From positions 1 through 64,000 of the forward strand of contig NZ_JARWAC010000001.1 of the NCBI RefSeq assembly GCF_029846175.1: a DNA stretch of 64,000 bases, written 5' to 3'. The position numbers and the translations under genes were made by a program. This document shows positions 9,581 to 17,876 of the stretch, in pieces. Source of the DNA: Sphaerisporangium sp. TRM90804 (GTDB lineage Bacteria; Actinomycetota; Actinomycetes; Streptosporangiales; Streptosporangiaceae). The notes under the pieces were generated by a model, which saw only the letters and a list, made by a program, of their open reading frames with translations, was not told the origin of the DNA and searched no databases. How positions within the stretch are numbered: the first letter of the stretch is position 1; each line of letters starts with the position of its first letter.

Positions 9581-11410
9581 ATGGACGAACGAGGGATGCA
9601 AGTAGCAGAGGGCCCGCGAGTGCACGACCTCGTGCGGCGGCGGGCCCGCTCGATGCCCGGCGCGACGGCGGTCTCCTCGGGCTCGGAAACCCTTACCTAC
9701 GGGGAGCTGGACGAGAGCTCCGAACGGGTCGCGCGGGCGTTGCGCGAGCGCGGCGTGGGCCCCGACGACCGGGTCGGAATCCTCATGTCCCGTTCCCCCC
9801 GGCTGGTCGTCGCGCTGCTCGGGGTGCTCAAGGCCGGCGGAGGATACGTCCCGATCGACGTCTCCTACCCGCCCGAGCGTCGCGACTTCATGCTCCGCGA
9901 CTGCGGGGCGGCCACGGTGCTCACCGAGGAGGCGCTGGCCGGCGAGCCGGTCGCCGGCGCCGCCGCGGTGCTGACGTACGAGGAGGCCGTGCTCGCCGAG
10001 CCCGACCCCGTACCGACCGGCGCCCGGGCCGGGAACCTGGCCTACATCGTGTACACCTCCGGCTCGACCGGCGTGCCCAAGGGGGTGATGGTCGAGCACG
10101 CGGACGTGATCCGGTTGGTGGCCGACTCGCGGCTGGACATCCGGCCCGGTGAGGTGGTGGCGCAGCTCGCGCCGTTCTCCTTCGACGCGTCGGTCTTCGA
10201 GATCTGGTCGCCGCTGTGCCGCGGCGGACGGGTCGCGATGCTGTCCAATCCGCAGATGTCCGCCGCCGGTCTCGGCGAGCAGCTCCGCGAGGTGGAGCCG
10301 GACTGGATCTTCCTCACCTCGGGGCTGTTCCAGGTGCTGGTGGACCAGGACCCGCAGGCGCTGTCCCACGCCGGGACCGTGATCACCGGCGGTGACGTGC
10401 TGTCGCCGCAGGCCGTGCGCGCCTGCGCGGGCGTCACCCGGCGCGCCACCTACGCCGCGTACGGCCCCACCGAGACCACGGTGTTCGCGTCCCTGCACCT
10501 GGTCGATCCCGGCGAGGAGTTCGAGCGCGTGCCGATCGGCGGCCCGCTGGACGGCATGGCCCTGCGGGTGCTGGACGCCGAGCTGCGCCCGGTCCCGCCC
10601 GGGACGGTGGGCGAGCTGTACGTCTCCGGGCACGGCGTCGCCCGCGGCTACCTGGATCGCCCGGCCGTCACGGCCGAGCGTTTCCTGGCCGACCCGTACG
10701 CCGGCGGCGGCGCTCGCATGTACCGCACGGGCGACCTGGCGCGCGAGCTGCCCGGTGGGGAGTTCGACTTCCACGGGCGCGTCGACCGTCAGGTGAAGAT
10801 CCGCGGGTACCGGGTGGAGCTGGGCGAGATCGAGGCGGTGCTCAACTCCCACCCGCTGGTGTCCTCCGGGGCGGCCGAGGTGTTCGACGACGGCCCCGAC
10901 CTCAAACGGCTCGCCGCCTTCGCGGTGCCGGCCGGGGACGCCAAGGTGACCAGCGGCGACCTGAACAGGTTCCTCAACGAGCGCCTGCCCCCGTACATGT
11001 GGCCGCTGGGGCTGGTCATCCTGGACGAGATGCCGCGCGACCCCAACGGCAAGCCGGACCGCCGGGCGCTGCCCTACCCGTGGACGCGCCGGGCCGACCT
11101 CGGGCTGGAGGAGGCGTACGCCGAGCCGCGCACCCCGCTGGAGCAGACGATGGCGACGGTGTGGACCGAGGTCCTCGGGCTGGACGTCGTCGGCGTCAAC
11201 GACAACTTCTTCCAGCTCGGCGGCGACTCCCTGCGCAGCGTCACGCTGCTCAAACGTCTGCAGGACCAGAACATCAAGGTGCTCCCCGACGACCTGTTCG
11301 ACTACCAGTCCATCGCCGAGCTGGCCGGCGCCGTCGAGGCCGCGGGCCGGCCCGAGGCGGCCGGCGCCGCACCGTCGTGGCCCGCCGGGGCGACGGCCGG
11401 CGCCGGGTGA
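9581..11410 (+). CDS. Free-standing NRPS adenylation-carrier (A-T) didomain
   Basis: A 609-residue protein with one complete A domain (YTSGSTGVPKG, YGPTETT, YRTGDLA, GRVDRQVKIRGYR, NGKPDRRALP) followed by one carrier domain (LGGDSLRS near residue 547), with no condensation or thioesterase domain. Such didomains load an amino acid and hold it for tailoring before transfer, as in novobiocin-type beta-hydroxylation with a partner P450. Two P450 genes follow at once, which fits that role. By eye the specificity pocket reads roughly D-A-F-L-I-G-A-V-F-K, resembling pockets for aliphatic residues (Val/Ile/Leu); treat this as a guess. The ribosome site is weak, and an ATG 15 bases downstream (9596) is an alternative start. 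Confidence 0.95.
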   Translation: MDERGMQVAEGPRVHDLVRRRARSMPGATAVSSGSETLTYGELDESSERVARALRERGVGPDDRVGILMSRSPRLVVALLGVLKAGGGYVPIDVSYPPERRDFMLRDCGAATVLTEEALAGEPVAGAAAVLTYEEAVLAEPDPVPTGARAGNLAYIVYTSGSTGVPKGVMVEHADVIRLVADSRLDIRPGEVVAQLAPFSFDASVFEIWSPLCRGGRVAMLSNPQMSAAGLGEQLREVEPDWIFLTSGLFQVLVDQDPQALSHAGTVITGGDVLSPQAVRACAGVTRRATYAAYGPTETTVFASLHLVDPGEEFERVPIGGPLDGMALRVLDAELRPVPPGTVGELYVSGHGVARGYLDRPAVTAERFLADPYAGGGARMYRTGDLARELPGGEFDFHGRVDRQVKIRGYRVELGEIEAVLNSHPLVSSGAAEVFDDGPDLKRLAAFAVPAGDAKVTSGDLNRFLNERLPPYMWPLGLVILDEMPRDPNGKPDRRALPYPWTRRADLGLEEAYAEPRTPLEQTMATVWTEVLGLDVVGVNDNFFQLGGDSLRSVTLLKRLQDQNIKVLPDDLFDYQSIAELAGAVEAAGRPEAAGAAPSWPAGATAGAG

Positions 11411-11432
11411 CCGCGACCACGGCAGGAGGGGC

Positions 11433-12677
11433 ATGATGCGCATCGACTTCGGCGAACCGAAACCGCTCGACTCCCTGGACGGGCTGCGCCTGCACGACCC
11501 CGCCGCGTACGTGGAGCGGTGCCGCCACGACGTGTGGCGGGCGCTGCGCCTGCACCGGCCCGTGGGGCGCGAGGAGATGCCCGACGGCACCCCCTACTGG
11601 TCCTTCGCCTCCTACGCCGACTGCGACAGGATCGTCAAGGACACCGAGACGTTCAGCTCCGAGGACGGCACCATCCTGGCGTCGGTCGGCGTGGGCGACT
11701 CCGCGGGCGGGCAGACCATCACGCTCATGGACCCGCCCGACCACGGGGCGATCCGCCGCCCGCTGATGCGGACGATGCGCCAGTCGGTGGTGCGGCGCCG
11801 TTCGGAGTCCGTGCGCGAGAAGGTGCTGCGGCTGATCGACCCGCTGGTCGGCGGCGGGGTGCACGACGTGGCGCGCCTGATGCGGCTGCTCCCCATGGTC
11901 GCCGTCGGCGAGCTGCTCGGCATCCCCGAACGGCACTGGGAGACGATCGCGTTCAACACCACCGCCAGCATCGCACCGGAGGACCCCGAGTACGCGGTCG
12001 GCCGGGACGTCGGCGACACCCTGCGCCGGGTGCACCACCGGCTGTTCGCCTGCTTCTCCGACTCCATCGAGGCGCGGCGCCGCGACCGCGGGGACGACGT
12101 GGTCTCCGCGCTGCTCGACCTGGAGGTCGCCGGCCGTCCCATCGACGACCGGCGGGTGATGCTGAACTGCTACAGCGTCGCCCTGGGGGCCAACTCCACG
12201 ACGCCGCACGTGGCCTGCCACACGCTGCTGGCCCTGGCGCTGCGGCCTGAGGTCTGGCGCACGGTGGTCGACGACCCCTCGGTCGTGCCGGCCCTGGTGG
12301 AGGAGGGCGCTCGCTGGACCTCGCCCACCCACCACCTGGTCAGGCGGGTGACCGCCGACACCGAGGTCGGCGGGGCCCGGATGGCGAAGGGCGACTGGGT
12401 GTGCGCCTGGGTGGCCTCCGCGAACCGGGACGAGCGGGTGTTCGACGACCCGTACACCTTCGACGTCCGGCGCTCGCCCAACCCGCACCTGAGCTTCGGC
12501 GCCGGAGCCCACTACTGCATCGGCGCCCCGTCCTCGCGGTTCGCCCTGTCGGTCCTCTTCGAGGAGCTGGCGCGGCGCCGTATGAGGTTCGAGGTGGCGG
12601 GGGAGATCCGGCACCTGCACTCCAACTGGATCAACGGGATCACCAGCCTTCCCATGCGCTTCGTCCGCGACGCCTGA
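11433..12677 (+). CDS. Cytochrome P450 (second), probable partner of the A-T didomain
   Basis: A 414-residue P450 with heme loop FGAGAHYCIGAP, ExxR helix EEGARW and I-helix LGANSTTPH, which keeps the paired threonines. It starts 22 bases after the A-T didomain with a strong ribosome site (ggagggg). It is clearly paralogous to the next gene: both share NCYS before the I-helix, the GANxTTP motif, and a C-terminal N-[WF]-I-N-G-[IM]-T-x-L-P segment. The simplest reading is oxidation, for example beta-hydroxylation, of the aminoacyl group held on the didomain; the substrate is not readable from sequence. Confidence 0.95.
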   Translation: MMRIDFGEPKPLDSLDGLRLHDPAAYVERCRHDVWRALRLHRPVGREEMPDGTPYWSFASYADCDRIVKDTETFSSEDGTILASVGVGDSAGGQTITLMDPPDHGAIRRPLMRTMRQSVVRRRSESVREKVLRLIDPLVGGGVHDVARLMRLLPMVAVGELLGIPERHWETIAFNTTASIAPEDPEYAVGRDVGDTLRRVHHRLFACFSDSIEARRRDRGDDVVSALLDLEVAGRPIDDRRVMLNCYSVALGANSTTPHVACHTLLALALRPEVWRTVVDDPSVVPALVEEGARWTSPTHHLVRRVTADTEVGGARMAKGDWVCAWVASANRDERVFDDPYTFDVRRSPNPHLSFGAGAHYCIGAPSSRFALSVLFEELARRRMRFEVAGEIRHLHSNWINGITSLPMRFVRDA

Positions 12678-12714
12678 CGGAGAGGCGCCCGAGCGACCTC
12701 CAGGAGACACGACC

Positions 12715-13983
12715 ATGTACATGAGCGGCCCTGAGCACGGCTCGCGCGTACCCCTCGACAGCATCGACCTGTTCGACCCCCACCGGTACCGCACCTATCC
12801 GCAGCACCACGACTGGCACACCCTGCGCGCCGAGGCCCCGGTCTGGCGCCAGCAGCGCCCCGGCCAGCCGGCGTTCTGGTCGGTAACCAAGTACGACGCG
12901 GTGCGCGCCATGATCAAGGACACCGCGAGCTTCTCGTCCACCCACGGCAACGTGCTGGACGTGGCCGACGGCGGCGACAGCGCGGGCGGGTTCACGATGC
13001 CGCTGATGGACCCCCCGTCCCACGGGTGGCTGCGGGGGCCGTCGATCCGCACCATGTCGACGCTGGTGGTGCGGCGCAGGGAGGAGGAGATCCGGGCGCG
13101 CCTGCGCAGGATGCTGGACCCGCTGTACCAGGGCGAGATCGTGGACGTCGCCGACATCATGCTGCACCTGCCGATGCTGGCCGTCGGCGAGATCCTCGGC
13201 ATCCCGGAGTCGGTGTGGCCGGACATCCCGGCGTGGACCATGTCCGGCGTCGCGCCCGAGGACCCGCTCTACAGCGCCGGCACCAACGAGCGCACCCTGC
13301 GCAAGGCGCACTACCAGTTGTTCGCCATGTTCTCCGAGGTCATCGCCGACCGCCGTCGCAGCCCCAAGGACGACCTGATCAGCGTGCTGGTCGGCCTGGA
13401 CTTCGGCGGGCGCGGGCTGGACGACCACGAGGTGCTGCTCAACTGCTACTCGATGGTGATGGGCGCCAACACCACGACGCCCTACGTGGCCTCCCACCTG
13501 GTGCTGGCCATGTCCGAGCGGCCCGACGCCTGGGCCATGGTGCGCGACGACCCCTCCCTGGCGTCCTCATGCGTGGAGGAGGCGCTGCGCTGGGCCACCC
13601 CCACCAACCACCTGATGCGCAAGGCCACCAAGGACGTGGAGATCGACGGCGTCCACATCGGGGAGGGCGAGATCGTGTGCGCCTGGCTGGCGTCGGCCAA
13701 CCGCGACGAGGAGGTCTTCGAGGCCCCCTACGAGTTCCGGCCGGACCGGCAGCCCAACCCCCACCTGGCCTTCTCCATCGGCCCGCACTACTGCATCGGC
13801 GGCCCCGCCGCCCGCGCCGTGCTGAACGTCATGGTGGAGGAGCTCGCGGCCGACTTCGAGGTCTTCGAGCCGGCCGGCGAGGTGCGGCACCTGGCCTCCA
13901 ACTTCATCAACGGCATGACCCGGCTGCCGATCCTGCCGAGGTTGAGGCGGGACGCCCGGCTGGGGACCGCCGCCCGTACCTGA
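12715..13983 (+). CDS. Cytochrome P450 (third), tandem paralogue of the preceding one
   Basis: A 422-residue P450 with I-helix MGANTTTPY, ExxR helix EEALRW and heme loop FSIGPHYCIGGP; the first glycine of the usual FGxGxHxC loop is a serine here. It shares many segments with the P450 at 11433, so the two arose by tandem duplication and have since diverged. A ribosome site (aggaga) lies before the ATG. The pair may oxidise two positions, or two different carrier-bound residues, of the same precursor; that is inference from context. Confidence 0.95.
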   Translation: MYMSGPEHGSRVPLDSIDLFDPHRYRTYPQHHDWHTLRAEAPVWRQQRPGQPAFWSVTKYDAVRAMIKDTASFSSTHGNVLDVADGGDSAGGFTMPLMDPPSHGWLRGPSIRTMSTLVVRRREEEIRARLRRMLDPLYQGEIVDVADIMLHLPMLAVGEILGIPESVWPDIPAWTMSGVAPEDPLYSAGTNERTLRKAHYQLFAMFSEVIADRRRSPKDDLISVLVGLDFGGRGLDDHEVLLNCYSMVMGANTTTPYVASHLVLAMSERPDAWAMVRDDPSLASSCVEEALRWATPTNHLMRKATKDVEIDGVHIGEGEIVCAWLASANRDEEVFEAPYEFRPDRQPNPHLAFSIGPHYCIGGPAARAVLNVMVEELAADFEVFEPAGEVRHLASNFINGMTRLPILPRLRRDARLGTAART

Positions 13984-14035
13984 CAGCCCCGCCGCGACCC
14001 GAGGGGCCCCGCCGTCCACGATGGGAGCAGACCCG

Positions 14036-15241
14036 ATGCCGTTCCTGACCTTCGACAGCGCAGAGATACCGAGTGCCGAGGACGGTGGCGCCAAGCTGGC
14101 GTCCTGGCTGAAGGGCATGCGCGAGCGCGCCCCCGTCTGGGTCGACGAGCGCACCGGAGCCCACCACGTCTTCGGCTACGCCGAGTCCAAGGCGGTGCTG
14201 TACGACCACGCCCACTTCTCCTCCGACTGGAGCGAGTTCGCACCGCCCCAGGAGGACATGCCGGAGTACGTGAACCTCGGCACCGTGGACCCGCCCGCGC
14301 ACCGGCGGCTGCGCACCCTGGTGAACCAGGCGTTCCCGCAGAAGGAGATCGCCGCCCTGGAGCCCCGTGTACGCCAGATCGCCGAGGGGCTGCTCGACAC
14401 CGTCGCGGACCGGGAGGAGTTCGATCTCGTCGACACCCTGTCCAACCCGCTGCCCGCGCTGGTGGTGGCCGAGTTGCTGGGCGTCCCGTTCGAGGACCAG
14501 CCCATGTTCCGGCGGTGGATGGAGGACGCGTTCAACTCCTTCGACAACCCCATCGGCGACCTGTCGGACGTGCAGGTGGCCGACGTCGTCGTGGACAACC
14601 TGCGCGCCCTTCAGGAGTACATGCTCGACCAGGTGGCGCGCCGCCGCGCCCAGCCGCGCGACGACCTGATCAGCCGCCTGCTCGCGGCAGAGGTCGACGG
14701 GGACCGGCTGAGCGACATGGAGGCCTACGGCATGGCCTCCGCGATCCTCATGGGCGGGCAGATCAGCTCCACCGTGCTGCTCGGCACGGCCCTGTTCACC
14801 TTCGAGGAGGAGCCGGAGGCCGAGGCGGCGCTGCGCGCCGACCGCTCGCTCATCCCCCGCGCGGTGGAGGAGGTGCTGCGCTACCGGCCGCCGGTGATGC
14901 TGGCCCACCGGCTGGTCAAGCCGGGGGCCACCGTGGACGGCGCGCCTATCCCCCCTGGGATCGCGGTGGTGCCGTGGATCATGTCGGCCAACCGCGACCC
15001 CGCCCAGTTCACCTCCCCGGAGTCCTTCGACGTCCGGCGCACGCCCAACCCCCACCTGAGCTGGGGCCACGGCGTGCACTACTGCCTGGGCGCGCTGCTC
15101 GGCCGCATCGAGGCCAAGGTCGCGCTGGACCTGCTGTTCACCCGCTACTCGACGATCAAGTGCCTTGACCCCGTCTTCCACACCACACCAGGCGTGCTCG
15201 GGATCAAGGGAACGTCTCTCTCGGTTCACCACGCCGCCTAA
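14036..15241 (+). CDS. Cytochrome P450 (fourth), atypical I-helix
   Basis: A 401-residue P450 not closely resembling the two before it. The heme loop reads WGHGVHYCLGAL (Trp instead of the usual Phe), the ExxR helix is EEVLRYRPP, and the I-helix segment reads MGGQISSTV, so the standard acid-threonine pair is missing, as in the first P450. I chose the ATG at 14036 because gggagcag lies just upstream; an in-frame ATG at 14021 lacks a ribosome site. It is likely a tailoring oxygenase of the peptide. Confidence 0.94.
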   Translation: MPFLTFDSAEIPSAEDGGAKLASWLKGMRERAPVWVDERTGAHHVFGYAESKAVLYDHAHFSSDWSEFAPPQEDMPEYVNLGTVDPPAHRRLRTLVNQAFPQKEIAALEPRVRQIAEGLLDTVADREEFDLVDTLSNPLPALVVAELLGVPFEDQPMFRRWMEDAFNSFDNPIGDLSDVQVADVVVDNLRALQEYMLDQVARRRAQPRDDLISRLLAAEVDGDRLSDMEAYGMASAILMGGQISSTVLLGTALFTFEEEPEAEAALRADRSLIPRAVEEVLRYRPPVMLAHRLVKPGATVDGAPIPPGIAVVPWIMSANRDPAQFTSPESFDVRRTPNPHLSWGHGVHYCLGALLGRIEAKVALDLLFTRYSTIKCLDPVFHTTPGVLGIKGTSLSVHHAA

Positions 15242-15267
15242 GACGGCACGTGAGGAAGGCAGGAACG

Positions 15268-16656
15268 TTGGCACACACAGACGCGAGCCGGGAGGCCCTC
15301 GATCCGCCGCGCGGCTCTCCCCCCTCCCGGGGGACGGCCGCGCCGGACCGGTGGACCGGCGACGTCCCGGAGATGACAGGGGACTTCCGGCGGGACTGGG
15401 CACGGGCGAGCGCCCACCTGCGCGCGGGCGCCGACCTGCCGGCGGGCCCGGCGGCCGGCCGCGCGGGCAGGCAGGCCGTCCACGAGTCCTGCCGGACGAC
15501 GCGCATGCGCTTCATGGCCGCGCACGCCGAGCGGGTGTACGACGAGCTCACCGACGGCCGGCGCGCCCACCCCCGGCTGGACGCCGTCGCCTACGCCGCC
15601 GCCGAGCTCTTCCCCGGGCTGACGCCCACCCGCGAGCAGATCGCGCGGGACCGGCGGGTGATGCAGGGCGAGAAGGACGGCTGGGAGCTCGACCAGGGCA
15701 TCCTGTTCTGGGGCCTGCTGTCCGCGCCGGACGCCGGGCGGCACCTGATGCGCGCCATGCTCCGCCCGACCCCCCAGGCCACCGGCATGGCGGCCGAGTT
15801 CGCCCGCAGCGGTAAGGCCGAGTTCGGCACGGTCACGCTGGAGCGCCGCGGCGGCGTCGGCCACGTCACCGTGCGCAACGAGCGGTTCCTCAACGCCGAG
15901 GACGACGCCGTGGTCGGCGACCTGGAGGCGGCGGTCGACCTCGCGCTGCTGGACGACGGCGTCGAGGTCGGCGTGCTGCGCGGCGCCACCATGTCCCACC
16001 CCCGCTACGCCGGCCGCAGGGTGTTCAACTCCGGCATCAACCTCACCCACCTCTACCAGGGGCGGATCTCCTTCCTGGACTTCCTGCTGCGCAGGGAGCT
16101 GGGCTACATCAACAAGATCGTCAGAGGGCTCGACCGCCCCGAGGAGCCGCGGGCGCAGTTCCCGCCGCGTCACGAGAAGCCCTGGATCGGCGCCGTCGAC
16201 ACCTTCGCCATCGGCGGGGGAACCCAGATCACCCTGGTGCTCGACTGGGTCGTGGCCACCAAGGACGCCTACTTCAGCCTGCCCGCCATGCGCGAGGGCA
16301 TCGTGCCCGGCGCCGCCGCGTTCCGGCTGCACCGCATGATCGGCAGCAGGCCCGCCCGGCAGGCGATCTTCGGCGACCGCCGGATCGACGCCGACGGCCC
16401 CGAAGGGCAGCTCCTGTGCGACCAGGTCGTCGCCGACTCCGAGATGGACGCGACGGTCGAGGCCGCGGCCGCCCGGCTGCGCGGCCCCGCGGCGGTCGTC
16501 AACCGGCGCATGATGCGGGTCGTCGAGGAGCCCCTCGACCTGTTCCGCGAGTACATGGCCTCATACGCGCTGGAGCAGTCGCGCCTGCTCTACAGCCGCG
16601 AGCTGATCGGCAACCTCGAGCGGATGTGGATCGGCAGGTCACGTAGGTCCGCATGA
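15268..16656 (+). CDS. DpgC-like cofactor-independent dioxygenase (crotonase fold)
   Basis: A 462-residue member of the DpgC group, enoyl-CoA-hydratase-fold enzymes that use O2 without metal or flavin. DpgC converts 3,5-dihydroxyphenylacetyl-CoA to 3,5-dihydroxyphenylglyoxylate in vancomycin-type dihydroxyphenylglycine synthesis. Seen: a helical N-terminal domain (to about residue 190), then GRRVFNSGINLTHLYQG, DTFAIGGGTQ, and LPAMREGIVPGAA with RLHRMIG, all characteristic of DpgC rather than ordinary crotonases. I prefer the TTG at 15268, with aggaagg 8 bases upstream, over the GTG at 15250. No DpgA, DpgB or DpgD homologue is in the window, so the substrate may be another arylacetyl-CoA; the missing genes could also lie upstream. 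Confidence 0.9.
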   Translation: MAHTDASREALDPPRGSPPSRGTAAPDRWTGDVPEMTGDFRRDWARASAHLRAGADLPAGPAAGRAGRQAVHESCRTTRMRFMAAHAERVYDELTDGRRAHPRLDAVAYAAAELFPGLTPTREQIARDRRVMQGEKDGWELDQGILFWGLLSAPDAGRHLMRAMLRPTPQATGMAAEFARSGKAEFGTVTLERRGGVGHVTVRNERFLNAEDDAVVGDLEAAVDLALLDDGVEVGVLRGATMSHPRYAGRRVFNSGINLTHLYQGRISFLDFLLRRELGYINKIVRGLDRPEEPRAQFPPRHEKPWIGAVDTFAIGGGTQITLVLDWVVATKDAYFSLPAMREGIVPGAAAFRLHRMIGSRPARQAIFGDRRIDADGPEGQLLCDQVVADSEMDATVEAAAARLRGPAAVVNRRMMRVVEEPLDLFREYMASYALEQSRLLYSRELIGNLERMWIGRSRRSA

Positions 16657-16703
16657 CATCGGCGCCGATCAAAGCCCACAACGACTCTCGCAGCGAGGTA
16701 GGC

Positions 16704-17876
16704 ATGGACACGCGACTGATAAGCCCGTCTGACGTCGAGCAGGTCGTCCGCGTGATAGGACGCCACGAACTCATGGACCGCGTCATCACCCGGCTGGCCC
16801 AGGGGCTGGCCGAGCTGGGCCGGGAGAAACGGGAGACCTCCCCCACGCGCGGCGGCTTCGACCGCGACTACCCGACGCCGGGGGTCCTCGAATGGATGCC
16901 GCACCACGTGCCGGGTGACAGCATCACCATCAAGACGGTGGCCTACAGCCCGGTGAACCCCCAGCGCTACGGCCTGCCGACCATCTTGAGCAACCTGGCC
17001 CGCTATGACTGCGCCACGGGCCGGCTGGTGGCGATGGCGGACGGGGTGGTCCTCACGGCTGTGCGCACCGGCGCCGCCTCGGCGGTGGCGTCACGGCTGC
17101 TCGCGCCGCCGGACAGCGCCGTGGTCGGAGTGATCGGCGCCGGCGCCCAGGCGGTGACGCAGGTGCACGCCCTGTCACGGGTGTTCCCGGTGGAACGCGT
17201 GCTGGTGTGGGACGTGGACCCGCGGCACGCGGCGAGCATGGCGGGCCGGACGGCCTTCCTCGGCCTGCCGACCGAGGTGGCGCGCCCGGAGGTGATCCTC
17301 GCCCGCGCCGACGTCATCAGCACGGTGACGTCGGTGGCCGTCGGCGGGGCGCCCGTGCTGCCCCACGGGGCCCACCGCCCCCATCTGCACGTCAACGCGG
17401 TCGGCTCCGACCTCGTGGGCAAGACCGAGCTGCCCAGGAGCCTCGTGCTGGAGGCGTTCGTCACCCCCGACCACCCCGAGCAGGCCCACCGCGAGGGGGA
17501 GTGCCAGCAGCTCGCCGGCGACCCCGCCCGGAACCGGGTCATCGGGCCCAGCCTGGGCGAGCTGTGCGCCGAGCCGGAGCTGGCGCTGGCCGTGCGCGAC
17601 CGGCTCACCGTCTTCGACTCCACGGGGTTCGCCCTGGAGGACCACCTCGCCCTGGACGTCCTGCTGGAGGCCGCCGACGAGGTGGGCGTGGGCTCCCGCG
17701 TCCAGGTGGAGTACCACCCCGTCGACACCCTCGACCCCTACTCGGCGCCGGTGCGCGGCCCGGGCCCGGCCGGACGCCCGCGCGTGCCCGCCGCCCGCGG
17801 CGTGCCGGTCGCCCGCGCGGCCGGGCGGCCGTCGCCGTCCGGGCGGGAGACGACGCCGTCCCCCGAGGAGCTGTGA
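16704..17876 (+). CDS. Ornithine cyclodeaminase / mu-crystallin family protein
   Basis: An NAD(P)-dependent enzyme of the ornithine cyclodeaminase family, about 390 residues. The Rossmann motif GVIGAGAQA and the family segment ADGVVLTAVRTGAAS are clear, and SITIKTVAYSP carries the expected active-site lysine region. Members make proline or pipecolate by cyclodeamination, reduce imino acids, or act like SbnB in diaminopropionate synthesis; I cannot choose. The ATG at 16704 has a good ribosome site (gaggtagg) and fits the family N-terminus. An in-frame ATG at 16653 overlaps the previous stop (ATGA). The last 40 or so residues are a Pro/Arg-rich tail not usual for the family. Its stop overlaps the next start (TGATG), suggesting coupled translation. 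Confidence 0.88.
   Translation: MDTRLISPSDVEQVVRVIGRHELMDRVITRLAQGLAELGREKRETSPTRGGFDRDYPTPGVLEWMPHHVPGDSITIKTVAYSPVNPQRYGLPTILSNLARYDCATGRLVAMADGVVLTAVRTGAASAVASRLLAPPDSAVVGVIGAGAQAVTQVHALSRVFPVERVLVWDVDPRHAASMAGRTAFLGLPTEVARPEVILARADVISTVTSVAVGGAPVLPHGAHRPHLHVNAVGSDLVGKTELPRSLVLEAFVTPDHPEQAHREGECQQLAGDPARNRVIGPSLGELCAEPELALAVRDRLTVFDSTGFALEDHLALDVLLEAADEVGVGSRVQVEYHPVDTLDPYSAPVRGPGPAGRPRVPAARGVPVARAAGRPSPSGRETTPSPEEL

Noticed and set aside
8723-11590. A 955-codon open frame on the minus strand
   Set aside because: It is antisense to the thioesterase and A-T didomain, with no recognisable domain or ribosome site.
17207-17875. Long upstream extension of the E1 alpha frame
   Set aside because: It overlaps the cyclodeaminase gene in another frame and reads as Arg/Gly-rich noise; the E1 alpha start is the TGATG junction at 17876.
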